In this document: one piece after another, positions 15,227 through 23,592 of the stretch
Layout: every line of letters begins with the position of its first letter
How positions within the stretch are numbered: the first letter of the stretch is position 1
DNA from: an uncultured Alphaproteobacteria bacterium
GTDB lineage: Bacteria; Pseudomonadota; Alphaproteobacteria; Rs-D84
Length of the DNA: 25,604 nucleotides
Direction: 5' to 3'
Assembly (NCBI GenBank): GCA_947305255.1
Contig: CAMZDE010000009.1
Coordinates: forward strand, 1-25,604
The notes under the pieces: model-generated
Databases searched by the model: none
The model's input: only the letters and a program-made list of their open reading frames with translations
Told to the model about the DNA's origin: nothing
Program-made: the position numbers and the translations under genes

Positions 15227-17380
15227 CTACATATTTATGTCTTCGCAGGATTCAATTTCCTGACAAAATTCTTTTTTACCGCCGGATTGGTAACCCAAAA
15301 TACCTGCACCAACCGCACCAACAACGCCCCCAATGGCCGTTCCCCATCCAGCATTAATCATCGTTCCCGTTGATGCGCCCGCAGACAATCCACCGGCCGC
15401 AGCCTTTAACGCAGACGTTGCTTTGTCTTCGCCGCCTTCTTCGCAAACCTGTTGCATACGGCAAACATGACAATTACGCAAATCTGGTTCAAACGACACC
15501 GAACGAATATAAGAATAATTACTCTTAGAATCTTTCGGTTGTTCAACACGATACGTTTCCAAACACGTATTACGCGCAGTTTCTAAATCTTCTTTGCGCG
15601 TTAATTCCGCAATCTTAGAATTCAATTCGCGTAAATTACGATTTTCAGCAGACATTTTTGCCAATATCTTTGCAGAATTAAACACATTCATACCCAATGA
15701 ATTTCTGCCTTTGACACGCTTTTTCGAATCGCTTTGGCTGTCTGAACACGCGGCCACTGTCGTATCTTGTTCAAATTGTTTAAAGAATTCATCAACCGAC
15801 GCATCCGCATCTGCGATAACACCATTACGTAATTCACGCAACCCCGCAGAATCCGACGGCAATTCAGTCAACGAATCAACCGATGCAACAATTGGTAAAC
15901 ACGCCATATCTGTTCCGCAAACCTTTGACAATTGATCACTGAAATAATTTATACACCCCTGCGTAATCTGATAGTCCATTTGCAATATCGCAGATTGAAC
16001 AATTATATCATACTGTTTCGCTGTCTTGCACGACGGGAACATGTCTTGTGGACAAAGTGCCGCAATTTCATACGGTTTTTTGCCAACACATTCCGGTTTG
16101 GTAAAATCAAGACCGCATTTGTCTTGCAAACATTTATCAATATCATTTTCACAGAATTTGGTTTGTAAATAACCCAACTTATCATTCACAACCGACTGCA
16201 AGCCTGGGATTTTTTCATTACATTCTGTGATAATTGGACAAATACCAGCCGCAACTTTGACATCAGACAAACATTCTGCATTCGTAGATGTTGCACAACT
16301 GTCTTCTAAGCAAAATTGAATCTGGGCCAAACATGTCCCACGATAATGAGTATCTGCATATTTTGCTGCCTCTTCTAATACGCTTTTAGATTCTTCGGCC
16401 CAATCTTTTTTCACATAATCACGCACAGCCATACATTGATCCAAAATATTGTCGCACGCATTAGAACGACGTTCCAACAATCTGGCATCTAAACAGTTTT
16501 CAAATTGCGCACCACAACCACCTTTGTCGGCAATACACGCACGATACGCCAACAAACATTCACCACGATTATATTTGTTTGTCGTATCCAGCATTTCAAG
16601 TCTCGCCTTGCGCACAGCAGATTCAGCGATTCGTTTATTTGATTCTGCATTTGATTTTTGATCTTTCAAATACGCATCATAATTCTTGCAATCTTGGGCA
16701 ATCATACGTTGGTACAACATAGATTCCATTTCTGATTTTGAACCACATGCCTTTAATTCAGACTTACAATATTTTTTCGCCATATTGTATAAATCAGACC
16801 CCATAACAACATCTTCACCAACATCATCATCTTCGTCGTCACCCGCCAACCAAGCCATAAAATTGACACCCGACACACGACTATTCCCAGAATTTTCAGT
16901 GAATACCAAATTCGCCTTGGCACCTAATTTTTCACGTTCAACACCTTCGTTAAACAATTTGTCTGCTTCGGCTTGAATATCTAAAACCGCCTGAATTTTG
17001 CTTTTTGCTTTCTCTATATTGTCAGAACATGCGCAACGTTCACCCTGACTTTCGTCCAAAAGACAGAAATTATCCATACATTCACGATATGCATCACGAC
17101 AATCACTGGACGCATCATCTTCATCATCAATCAACGAATCGTCCACCACCCCAGATACAATCGTAACATCACCAGAAACATTACCACCATTACCACCAGA
17201 AATATTCGGAGTATTAATTAACGACCCGGTCGACGGAATAGCCAGCGCAGCAGGCATTCTGGCCCCCGACTTATTTGAACGCGAAACACCGACGCGTGCC
17301 ACATCTTCCCCCGCAGCCAACGCCCCAGACGCCGTCACAAAAAGTACGAACCCAGATAAAAAAGCATAAAATTTCTTCAT
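15227..17380 (-). CDS. Large secreted cysteine-rich protein (copy B), glycine-zipper C-terminus
   Basis: This 717-aa protein starts at the MKKFYAFL signal peptide (ALA-A cleavage). The frame is open further upstream, but that part is not protein-like and crosses the promoter. A Gly/Asn/Asp-rich linker precedes the family motif at residues 94-118 (CMDNFC), with the same spacing as copies A and C. It then has GEDVVMG, NKYNRGEC with C-x6-C-x6-C-x6-C, and CMAVRDYV; further Cys pairs follow. Near the end RNCHVC is followed by a Gly/Ala zipper (AGWGTAIGGVVGAVGAGILG) resembling membrane-inserting glycine-zipper domains, then SCEDINM. It is first gene of the pair with copy A, with AGGGG before the ATG. 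Function is unknown; an envelope location is inferred. Confidence 0.8.
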   Translation of the reverse strand: MKKFYAFLSGFVLFVTASGALAAGEDVARVGVSRSNKSGARMPAALAIPSTGSLINTPNISGGNGGNVSGDVTIVSGVVDDSLIDDEDDASSDCRDAYRECMDNFCLLDESQGERCACSDNIEKAKSKIQAVLDIQAEADKLFNEGVEREKLGAKANLVFTENSGNSRVSGVNFMAWLAGDDEDDDVGEDVVMGSDLYNMAKKYCKSELKACGSKSEMESMLYQRMIAQDCKNYDAYLKDQKSNAESNKRIAESAVRKARLEMLDTTNKYNRGECLLAYRACIADKGGCGAQFENCLDARLLERRSNACDNILDQCMAVRDYVKKDWAEESKSVLEEAAKYADTHYRGTCLAQIQFCLEDSCATSTNAECLSDVKVAAGICPIITECNEKIPGLQSVVNDKLGYLQTKFCENDIDKCLQDKCGLDFTKPECVGKKPYEIAALCPQDMFPSCKTAKQYDIIVQSAILQMDYQITQGCINYFSDQLSKVCGTDMACLPIVASVDSLTELPSDSAGLRELRNGVIADADASVDEFFKQFEQDTTVAACSDSQSDSKKRVKGRNSLGMNVFNSAKILAKMSAENRNLRELNSKIAELTRKEDLETARNTCLETYRVEQPKDSKSNYSYIRSVSFEPDLRNCHVCRMQQVCEEGGEDKATSALKAAAGGLSAGASTGTMINAGWGTAIGGVVGAVGAGILGYQSGGKKEFCQEIESCEDINM

Positions 17381-17405
17381 TTTAATACCCCTACACTCTT
17401 GAAAT

Positions 17406-17434
17406 ATTTTATCAAAAAGGCACATGCTTTGCAA
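17406..17434 (-). promoter_or_regulatory. Promoter of the cysteine-rich B-A operon
   Basis: TTGCAA (17429-17434) and TAAAAT (17406-17411) are spaced by exactly 17 bases on the minus strand. They lie about 25 bases before the copy B start and back to back with the infA promoter. Confidence 0.65.
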
Positions 17435-17449
17435 GCGAATAAAAAATTC

Positions 17450-17478
17450 TTGCTTTTTGAAATTTTGATTAATATCAT
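17450..17478 (+). promoter_or_regulatory. Promoter of infA
   Basis: TTGCTT (17450-17455) and TATCAT (17473-17478) are spaced by 17 bases, about 30 bases before the Shine-Dalgarno AAGGG. Confidence 0.5.
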
Positions 17479-17515
17479 AAAACGAATTAAAAAGAATTTT
17501 AAGGGTTTTTATAAC

Positions 17516-17755
17516 ATGGCAAAAGATGATGTAATTGTTTTTTCTGGGGTGGTCGAAGAAAGATTGCCGAACACGATGTTTCGCGTACGTCTTGATAACG
17601 GTCATATGATATTGGCAACCATGTGCGGCAAAATGCGTAAGGCGCGCATCTGGGTCAACACCGGCGAAAAAGTTCACGTTGAAATGACGCCATATGATTT
17701 GGACAAGGGTCGCATCACATTTGTCGAACGAACCCATACAACGTCTGAAAATTAA
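17516..17755 (+). CDS. infA: Translation initiation factor IF-1
   Basis: This 79-aa cytoplasmic OB-fold protein binds the 30S A site during initiation. MAKDDVIVFSGVVEE, NTMFRVRLDNGH, GKMRKARI and the near-invariant VEMTPYDLDKGRITF identify it. The start at 17516 fits the family and has AAGGG ten bases upstream; the longer open frame is ignored. Two places differ from usual alphaproteobacterial IF-1: ATMCG where A-H-x-x-G is expected, and RIWV where RIRV is usual. It also carries a short C-terminal extension. It is a single-gene unit with its own terminator, placed between the divergent cysteine-rich genes. It could be the only IF-1 or a second copy. Confidence 0.93.
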   Translation: MAKDDVIVFSGVVEERLPNTMFRVRLDNGHMILATMCGKMRKARIWVNTGEKVHVEMTPYDLDKGRITFVERTHTTSEN

Positions 17756-17764
17756 AACATAAAG

Positions 17765-17791
17765 AATCCATTATCCAAAATGGATTTTTTT
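17765..17791 (+). terminator. Terminator of infA
   Basis: AATCCAT (17765-17771) pairs with ATGGATT (17780-17786) around an eight-base loop, followed by a run of T. It lies ten bases after the infA stop. Confidence 0.75.
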
Positions 17792-17810
17792 ATTTTCTGA
17801 TAAAATAGCC

Positions 17811-17840
17811 TTGCCATCAATACCCTATTTTTGATATTAT
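17811..17840 (+). promoter_or_regulatory. Promoter of cysteine-rich copy C
   Basis: TTGCCA (17811-17816) and TATTAT (17835-17840) are spaced by 18 bases, about 25 bases before the start codon. With the infA terminator upstream, this makes the gene its own unit. Confidence 0.5.
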
Positions 17841-17865
17841 TATTAATAAGTAGTCAAAGAAGGGA

Positions 17866-20172
17866 ATGAGAAAGTTTTATTTCTTTTTATTATGCATATT
17901 TTTATGCACAGGTTTTGCTTGTGCAGCGGGCCGTGTACAAAATTCGACATATAAAAAAGACACACCAACCGTATCAACACGTCAACCCAGTGCCACAAAA
18001 AATTCGACTGTATCTCGTTCAACAACCAATCGCGCAATAAAATCAACACAAACTGACACACCCGAAAAAAGGACAGTGTCACGAACCGCAATAAACAAAA
18101 CTGTTTCCGCGCGTCCAATCACAAACACACGTAAAACCGTTCAAAAAAACAATGGTGTATCCCGACGGATATCGCGCGCGGCAACATTAACCGATACGAC
18201 AACGACACGTTTTGGTAATGATTATAATACGTGTCGCGATTCTTACTTTGCATGCATGGATCAATTTTGTGCCAATCAAAACGATACATATCGCAGATGC
18301 ATCTGTTCATCACGATTACCAGAAATTCAAAAGCAAGAAAAATTGCTTTCACAAACGGCCGAAAATTTACAAGATTTCCAAAATCTGAATATCGACGTAA
18401 TCTCAAAAACATCAGACGAAGTAAAATCTATGTTATCGGCATCTGACGGTGAAACAGCAACAAAAATCATCGATACATCTCTTGCCGCGAAAACATTGGA
18501 TAACATCTCTGACATATTAAAACAAACCAAGAAAAAAGCTTTATCTACCCAGGGAACATTGGATATCGCGGGCGACATAAAAAACATTTGGACGACAACA
18601 GATTTCATAGGCGGCTCTGATATTGCAAACCTTTCCGGCGAAGCGTTATACAATGCGGTTCATTCACAATGTTCTGAATTTATTTCCGGAAATTGTACTG
18701 CGTCAGATTTAGAAATGGTAACCGCAACATATGGAATGTATATTGAAAATGACTGTTCTGTTTTAACGGCCAGCATTGACAATCGTATGACGGCGGCAAA
18801 TGCTGCGATACGCGCAACCAGACATCAAATGCAAGATGCCAGATTGGAAAATTATGACGCGCACAATAGTTTATCTGTGAATGATTGCATCGCCCGCGTC
18901 AGACAAGATATCACATCAGACACTGCGTGTGGTGAAAACTATGTACACTGTCTAGATTTTTCTGGAAAATATCTGGATTTATCTACCGGCAAACCGATTT
19001 ATTCGTCTGATTTTTATCAACTTGAAAATCAATTATCTTTGTCAGACGACGTGTTAAAAAATAAATCAAATGTGAAATTTGTAAATATGCTTAACAAAAA
19101 ACGTATATTTGCAGAACAGTCTTTGAATTTATGCACTGACGATGCAGATACAGTCTGGGACGAATTTTTACGCCAATCGATTGTAGAAATTTACCAGCAA
19201 CAATTACAACGTGTCCAAGATGTAAAATCAGAGTGTTTGGCGGTGGTCAACGAATGTTATCTGAATAAATCTGATTCATTGTTAAAATTTTCAGATAATT
19301 CTTCACTGATTTCGTTAGGACACACTTTGGAATTATCCGAAGATTTGTGCGCTGATAAATTAACCACATGCAGCAACCTCTATGGTGGCGGCCCCGAAGG
19401 ATTATCCGTCCTTGTCAATACTATGCGTGAAATAACCAACGAAACAATCGCACAAACATGTCCTGAATTGTTAAGAACTTTTGCACAAAATATATGCGCT
19501 GTGTCGTCGGATGATTCTGGACATAAATATCCATATGGTTGCCGCGTATATGCCCCAGGCGAAGCAATGTATGCAAACACCGCGTTATGTAATTCGACAC
19601 TTATAAATCCATTTTCCAGATCTGCAATATTGCCTAATGAACCGGTATCGCCCGACGTATATTACACATGTGAATCTGCAAACAAACGCTATACCAGTTG
19701 CAAATTTAATTACTATCTATACGACGGCAATACCAATAATGAAACAGGATATTCTCAAACCGCCGCGACCCAATGCCATATATGCCCTGCTGGATACATA
19801 TGCACCGGTGGAACCAATGCGCCACAAAACGTCGACCAAACATTGTATGAATCATGTGGATTGGATTATATCGGCAGTTTATATCAACAACTGGTTCGGT
19901 ACGCAATTCAAAATTGCACACGCCCATCAAATAATTCGTATGTTTTACCAGAATCAATTTTGGCCGACGTTGATACAGTCATGCGCGATGTCAAAACACA
20001 ATTGATTTCAGAATTAGCCTATGAATGCGAAGAAGTATACAACCACACATGGGTTGACATACCATGGGTTGACGATGATTCAGATGGCTATCACGATGTA
20101 ACCGGCGACACATTATTCCAAACGTTTTATACATTGACCGGAACAAATAAACTTTGGGGATATTGCAAATAA
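17866..20172 (+). CDS. Large secreted cysteine-rich protein (copy C) with CxxCPAGYxC module
   Basis: This 768-aa protein has a signal peptide (FLCTGFACA-AG), then a long Thr/Ser/Arg-rich basic linker (about 22-115). The family motif is at residues 123-147 (CMDQFC, same spacing as copies A and B). The second block keeps C-x13-C-x6-C but has lost one Cys. VWDEFLRQ matches copy A's VWDDFLRE. The last third differs: it has CNSTLINPF, YTCESANKRYTSC and CHICPAGYICTGG, a short disulfide module of the kind seen in adhesin-like and eukaryote-like Cys-rich repeats. It is divergent from A and B, across infA. The ATG has AGAAGGGA closely upstream. Function is unknown; it is probably periplasmic or surface-exposed. 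Confidence 0.78.
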   Translation: MRKFYFFLLCIFLCTGFACAAGRVQNSTYKKDTPTVSTRQPSATKNSTVSRSTTNRAIKSTQTDTPEKRTVSRTAINKTVSARPITNTRKTVQKNNGVSRRISRAATLTDTTTTRFGNDYNTCRDSYFACMDQFCANQNDTYRRCICSSRLPEIQKQEKLLSQTAENLQDFQNLNIDVISKTSDEVKSMLSASDGETATKIIDTSLAAKTLDNISDILKQTKKKALSTQGTLDIAGDIKNIWTTTDFIGGSDIANLSGEALYNAVHSQCSEFISGNCTASDLEMVTATYGMYIENDCSVLTASIDNRMTAANAAIRATRHQMQDARLENYDAHNSLSVNDCIARVRQDITSDTACGENYVHCLDFSGKYLDLSTGKPIYSSDFYQLENQLSLSDDVLKNKSNVKFVNMLNKKRIFAEQSLNLCTDDADTVWDEFLRQSIVEIYQQQLQRVQDVKSECLAVVNECYLNKSDSLLKFSDNSSLISLGHTLELSEDLCADKLTTCSNLYGGGPEGLSVLVNTMREITNETIAQTCPELLRTFAQNICAVSSDDSGHKYPYGCRVYAPGEAMYANTALCNSTLINPFSRSAILPNEPVSPDVYYTCESANKRYTSCKFNYYLYDGNTNNETGYSQTAATQCHICPAGYICTGGTNAPQNVDQTLYESCGLDYIGSLYQQLVRYAIQNCTRPSNNSYVLPESILADVDTVMRDVKTQLISELAYECEEVYNHTWVDIPWVDDDSDGYHDVTGDTLFQTFYTLTGTNKLWGYCK

Positions 20173-20178
20173 AAAAAG

Positions 20179-20204
20179 CACCCGAATAAATCGGGTGATT
20201 TTTT
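20179..20204. terminator. Bidirectional terminator between copy C and clpX
   Basis: CACCCGA (20179-20185) pairs with TCGGGTG (20191-20197), with A-runs before and T-runs after. It serves the convergent genes on both strands. Confidence 0.85.
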
Positions 20205-20221
20205 TATATAGTTTTTTTATT

Positions 20222-21487
20222 TTATGCCGCCTTTTTCTTGGTTTCTGCAAAAATTTCAACCGGTTCTTTTTTGCCATTCACCACATCGGCATCAATGACA
20301 ATTTCTTGCAAATCTGTTTTATCAGGAGCATCAAACATAGGCTGCAATAAAATCTTTTCCAAAATAGAACGCAATCCGCGCGCGCCTGTTTTACGTTCGA
20401 CCGCCATTTTCGCAATAGCGTTCAAACCGTCTTTGGTAATGTTTAATTTTATACCGTCCATTTCCAGCATCGCCGCATATTGTTTCACAATTGCATTTTT
20501 TGGTTCTGTCAAAATTTTCACCAACGCTTTTTCATCCAACGGTTCCAAAGTTGTCACGATAGGCAAACGACCAATCAATTCAGGAATAATTCCAAATTTC
20601 ACTAAATCAGACGATTGGACATCTGGCAAATTATCACGATCTTCGCGTTCTTTTTTATCTGAAACGACCGCACCAAAACCAATTCCCGCGCGCGCCGAAG
20701 TCCGCGAACCAATAATTTTGTTCAAACCATCAAACGCACCGCCACAGATGAATAAAATCTTGCTGGTATCTAATTGCACAGTGGTTTCCCCAGGGTGTTT
20801 GCGTCCACCACCGCCCGCCGGAACATTTGCAATCGTGCCTTCGATTAATTTTAATAACGCTTGCTGTACACCTTCGCCGGATACATCACGTGTCAACGAC
20901 GGGTTTTCAGATTTTCTGGAAATCTTGTCAATTTCATCAATGTAAATAATACCCTTTTGCGCACGTTCCACATCAAAATTCGCATTTTGTAATAAACGCG
21001 TCAACACAGATTCTACGTCGTCACCAACATAGCCCGCTTCGGTTAACGTGGTCGCATCGGCAATCGCAAAAGGAACATCTAAAACGCGTGCCAATGTTTG
21101 CGCGAACAAAGTTTTTCCTGTTCCTGTGGGCCCAATCATCAAAATATTAGATTTTTGAATTTCGACATTTGACGCCACAGACGCTGTATTTCTTTTGTAA
21201 TGATTATAGACCGCCACCGACAATGTTCGTTTTGCGGCATCTTGACCAATAACATAATCATTCAAAAACTTATAAATTTGTGACGGAGTCGGCAACGAAG
21301 ATGCATCATGACTGATTTGGTTTTTCTTGTCATCTGCCATAATGTCATTACATAAATTTATACATTCATCGCAAATGCATACATTACGACCACTGACTAA
21401 TTTTTTCACTTCATACACAGATTTGCCACAGAAACTGCAAAACTGCTGAGAATTTTCTGGTGTATCTTGTTTTTTTTCGTCGCTCAT
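20222..21487 (-). CDS. clpX: ATP-dependent Clp protease ATP-binding subunit ClpX
   Basis: This 421-aa AAA+ unfoldase feeds substrates to ClpP. It has an N-terminal zinc-binding domain with Cys17, Cys20, Cys39 and Cys42 (CSFC and CDEC), Walker A GPTGTGKT (119-126), pore loop GYVG (152-155), Walker B IYIDE (181-185), the ClpP-docking IGF loop (269-271) and sensor-2 GARGLRSILE. All key residues are intact and the length is normal. It lies 18 bases after clpP in the same operon. The Shine-Dalgarno is TAAGG. The C-terminus ends in a short Lys/Ala tail. Confidence 0.97.
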   Translation of the reverse strand: MSDEKKQDTPENSQQFCSFCGKSVYEVKKLVSGRNVCICDECINLCNDIMADDKKNQISHDASSLPTPSQIYKFLNDYVIGQDAAKRTLSVAVYNHYKRNTASVASNVEIQKSNILMIGPTGTGKTLFAQTLARVLDVPFAIADATTLTEAGYVGDDVESVLTRLLQNANFDVERAQKGIIYIDEIDKISRKSENPSLTRDVSGEGVQQALLKLIEGTIANVPAGGGGRKHPGETTVQLDTSKILFICGGAFDGLNKIIGSRTSARAGIGFGAVVSDKKEREDRDNLPDVQSSDLVKFGIIPELIGRLPIVTTLEPLDEKALVKILTEPKNAIVKQYAAMLEMDGIKLNITKDGLNAIAKMAVERKTGARGLRSILEKILLQPMFDAPDKTDLQEIVIDADVVNGKKEPVEIFAETKKKAA

Positions 21488-21507
21488 CTTAATAAACCTT
21501 AAAAAAA

Positions 21508-22089
21508 TTATTTACGATTCAAAACGCCATCAATCAAGCCAAATTTTTTGGCTTCATCAGCCTGCATCCAATTATCACGTTCCATCGCGTCAAAGACTTC
21601 TTTCTCTTTGCGTCCCGTGAATTCCATCATCTGTTTGATTAAGGCTTTCTTGGTATATTGCACTTCTTTCAGATAAATTTCCATATCGGTGACTTTGCCT
21701 TCGGTTCCAGATGACGGCTGATGAATCATAACCTGAGTATTTGGCAAAACAAAACGTTTACCCTTTTCACCCGCGGCCAGCAACACCGACGCCATAGACG
21801 CCACCAAACCCATACCAATTGTCGAAACATTCGGTTTAATATATTGCATAGTGTCCATAATAGCCCAACCGGCACTGACATCGCCCCCCGGTGAGTTTAT
21901 GTACAAAGAAATGTCTGCGTTTGGATTTTCAGATTCCAAAAACAACAATTGTGCCACAATAGTGTTTGCCATATTGGTTTCAATTGGCCCAGACACCATA
22001 ACAATTCTGTCCCGCAAAAGGCGCGAATAAATATCAAACGAACGTTCACCTTTTGGAGATTCTTCGATAACAATAGGTACTAATGACAT
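21508..22089 (-). CDS. clpP: ATP-dependent Clp protease proteolytic subunit ClpP
   Basis: This 193-aa serine peptidase forms the tetradecameric barrel of ClpXP. The catalytic triad is Ser98 (GLVASMAS), His123 (MIHQP) and Asp172 (ERDNWMQADEA), matching the family. YINSPGGDVSAGWAI is the conserved substrate-binding strand region. It starts MSLVPIVIEE without an obvious long propeptide. AAAGGA lies upstream of the ATG. It is first gene of the clpP-clpX operon. In Alphaproteobacteria ClpXP degrades cell-cycle regulators and ssrA-tagged proteins. Confidence 0.97.
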   Translation of the reverse strand: MSLVPIVIEESPKGERSFDIYSRLLRDRIVMVSGPIETNMANTIVAQLLFLESENPNADISLYINSPGGDVSAGWAIMDTMQYIKPNVSTIGMGLVASMASVLLAAGEKGKRFVLPNTQVMIHQPSSGTEGKVTDMEIYLKEVQYTKKALIKQMMEFTGRKEKEVFDAMERDNWMQADEAKKFGLIDGVLNRK

Positions 22090-22113
22090 ATAAAAATCCT
22101 TTTTTGATACTTA

Positions 22114-22122
22114 ATTATAGCA
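22114..22122 (-). promoter_or_regulatory. Extended -10 promoter of clpP-clpX
   Basis: TGCTATAAT is a consensus extended -10 element, about 25 bases before the clpP start. The -35 is weak. Confidence 0.5.
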
Positions 22123-22142
22123 TAAAATAACCCGATTCGCCA

Positions 22143-22157
22143 TTTTATAGTATAAAA
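22143..22157. repeat. Perfect AT-rich palindrome upstream of clpP
   Basis: TTTTATA-G-TATAAAA is a perfect 15-base palindrome, about 20 bases upstream of the clpP -10 box, overlapping or flanking where a -35 or an activator would bind. It might be an operator, or part of the transcription end of the ABC-F gene. Confidence 0.35.
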
Positions 22158-22180
22158 ATAGGCAAATTTTCCAATTTTGC
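22152..22180 (-). terminator. Weak terminator of the ABC-F gene
   Basis: On the minus strand GCAAA and TTTGC (22176-22180 and 22162-22166) form a short AT-rich hairpin followed by CTATTTTTAT. The stem is weak, so some readthrough into clpP is possible. Confidence 0.35.
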
Positions 22181-22203
22181 AAGGCGGCGAACAAAAATGT
22201 TTA

Positions 22204-23592
22204 TTATTTTATCTCTATGTGTTTATCAACCTTGATATTCTTAGCAAAGATTTCATCGTGCGAAACCAGCAATATTGCGCCGCGGTATTGGTTCAAAGCG
22301 TCTTCTAAAATAGCGATACTCTTGATTTCCAGATTATTTGTTGGTTCATCCAAAATCAATAAATCTGGCTGAATCATGCTCCCTAAAACAGCAGCCAATG
22401 TCGCCTTTAATAATTCGCCACCCGATAATACGCCTGCTTTCTTATTTGATGCGTCGCCACGGAATCCAAAATTTGCAGCAACCACATGTGCATCGTGTTT
22501 CAACACACCCGCAATATCCATTATGTTTTCTACAATGCTTTTATTTTTATCCAGAATTGATAAATCTTGGTTCAAATATGCGATTTTACCAAAAGTTTTT
22601 ACTGTGCCAGATTGTGGTTTCAAATCACCGCAAATTATTTTTAACAAAGTTGATTTACCAGAACCATTTCGCCCAATAATACGAACCCGTTCCCCACCAT
22701 ACATAACAAAATCAAAAGTATCAAAAATCAGCCCTGCACCATAGCCAAATTTCAAGTCTGAAATCTGAATCAATTCTTTGCTATAAAACGGTTTATTCGG
22801 CACAGGTATTTTTATTTTATCATCCACCATCTGTGCAGACAAAGATTGCTGTAAATCAATTTGTTGATTTAGTTTTTTTTGTATGATATTGCGTTTTTTT
22901 GCTTCAGTTTCTTGACTTTTTCCTTTTAATGCGTTCGCTTCTAATCTACTGCGACGTGCATTTGCAATTTCTTTTGTCTGTTTTGCTTCATGATGTTGGC
23001 GGGTGTTTTGCGCGATATTGATCGTATTATTCAATCGCGCAATTTCTTTCTTTGTATTCACGTATTTTGTGTAAACGGCTTCTTGTTCAGCCTGTTTCTG
23101 GGCGACATAAAAATCATAGCTACCGCCATAGACCTTGATTTTCCCGTCCTCGATTTCAATAATCTTGTCCATTTTTTGCAATAATTCGCGGTCATGCGAA
23201 ACAATTACTGCACCATATGGATAGACAAACAAATCATTGAAAAATTTTTGTTTGGCAACCGCATCTAAATTATTTGTCGGTTCATCCAACAATAAAATCC
23301 CTGCACCGCTGTTAAACGCATGCGCCAATTCAGCACTTTGCTGTTCGCCGCCACTTTTAGAATCCAGCGCATTTATTTGATTCAACATATACACGGTCGC
23401 GCCACTGATAACTTTGCCACTATCGGGAATAACATAACCTGCCAACAATTTTAACAATGTTGTCTTTCCCGAACCATTATCGCCAACAATGGCAACTTTG
23501 TCAGAATCATTAAACGCCACCGACACACTATCAAAGATAGTGTCACACGAATCATATGAAAAAGATACATTTGATAAAGAAATTACTGCCAT
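22204..23592 (-). CDS. ABC-F ATPase, antibiotic-resistance (ribosome-protection) type
   Basis: This 462-aa protein has two ABC domains and no membrane segment. NBD1 has Walker A GDNGSGKT (37-44), a Q-loop at 71-72, signature SGGEQ (80-84) and LLLDEPTNNLD. NBD2 has GRNGSGKS (307-314), LSGGE (389-393) and LILDEPTNNLE. Only about eight residues separate Q-loop and signature in NBD1, the short helical subdomain seen in Vga/Lsa/Sal-type resistance factors and not in housekeeping EttA/Uup. A long basic coiled linker (about 155-265) would reach the peptidyl-transferase centre. ABC-F resistance proteins displace drugs such as lincosamides, pleuromutilins and streptogramins from the ribosome. The drug range here is unknown. 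The leader upstream supports drug-inducible control. Confidence 0.85.
   Translation of the reverse strand: MAVISLSNVSFSYDSCDTIFDSVSVAFNDSDKVAIVGDNGSGKTTLLKLLAGYVIPDSGKVISGATVYMLNQINALDSKSGGEQQSAELAHAFNSGAGILLLDEPTNNLDAVAKQKFFNDLFVYPYGAVIVSHDRELLQKMDKIIEIEDGKIKVYGGSYDFYVAQKQAEQEAVYTKYVNTKKEIARLNNTINIAQNTRQHHEAKQTKEIANARRSRLEANALKGKSQETEAKKRNIIQKKLNQQIDLQQSLSAQMVDDKIKIPVPNKPFYSKELIQISDLKFGYGAGLIFDTFDFVMYGGERVRIIGRNGSGKSTLLKIICGDLKPQSGTVKTFGKIAYLNQDLSILDKNKSIVENIMDIAGVLKHDAHVVAANFGFRGDASNKKAGVLSGGELLKATLAAVLGSMIQPDLLILDEPTNNLEIKSIAILEDALNQYRGAILLVSHDEIFAKNIKVDKHIEIK

Noticed and set aside
17381..17737. N-terminal extension of cysteine-rich copy B by 119 codons
   Set aside because: The open frame upstream contains no signal-like start, overlaps the B promoter and the infA coding region, and the signal peptide begins at 17380 with its own ribosome site.
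20238..20945. 235-codon plus-strand frame opposite clpX
   Set aside because: It lies antisense to a fully conserved clpX gene and has no ribosome site or recognisable product; it results from codon bias of the opposite strand.
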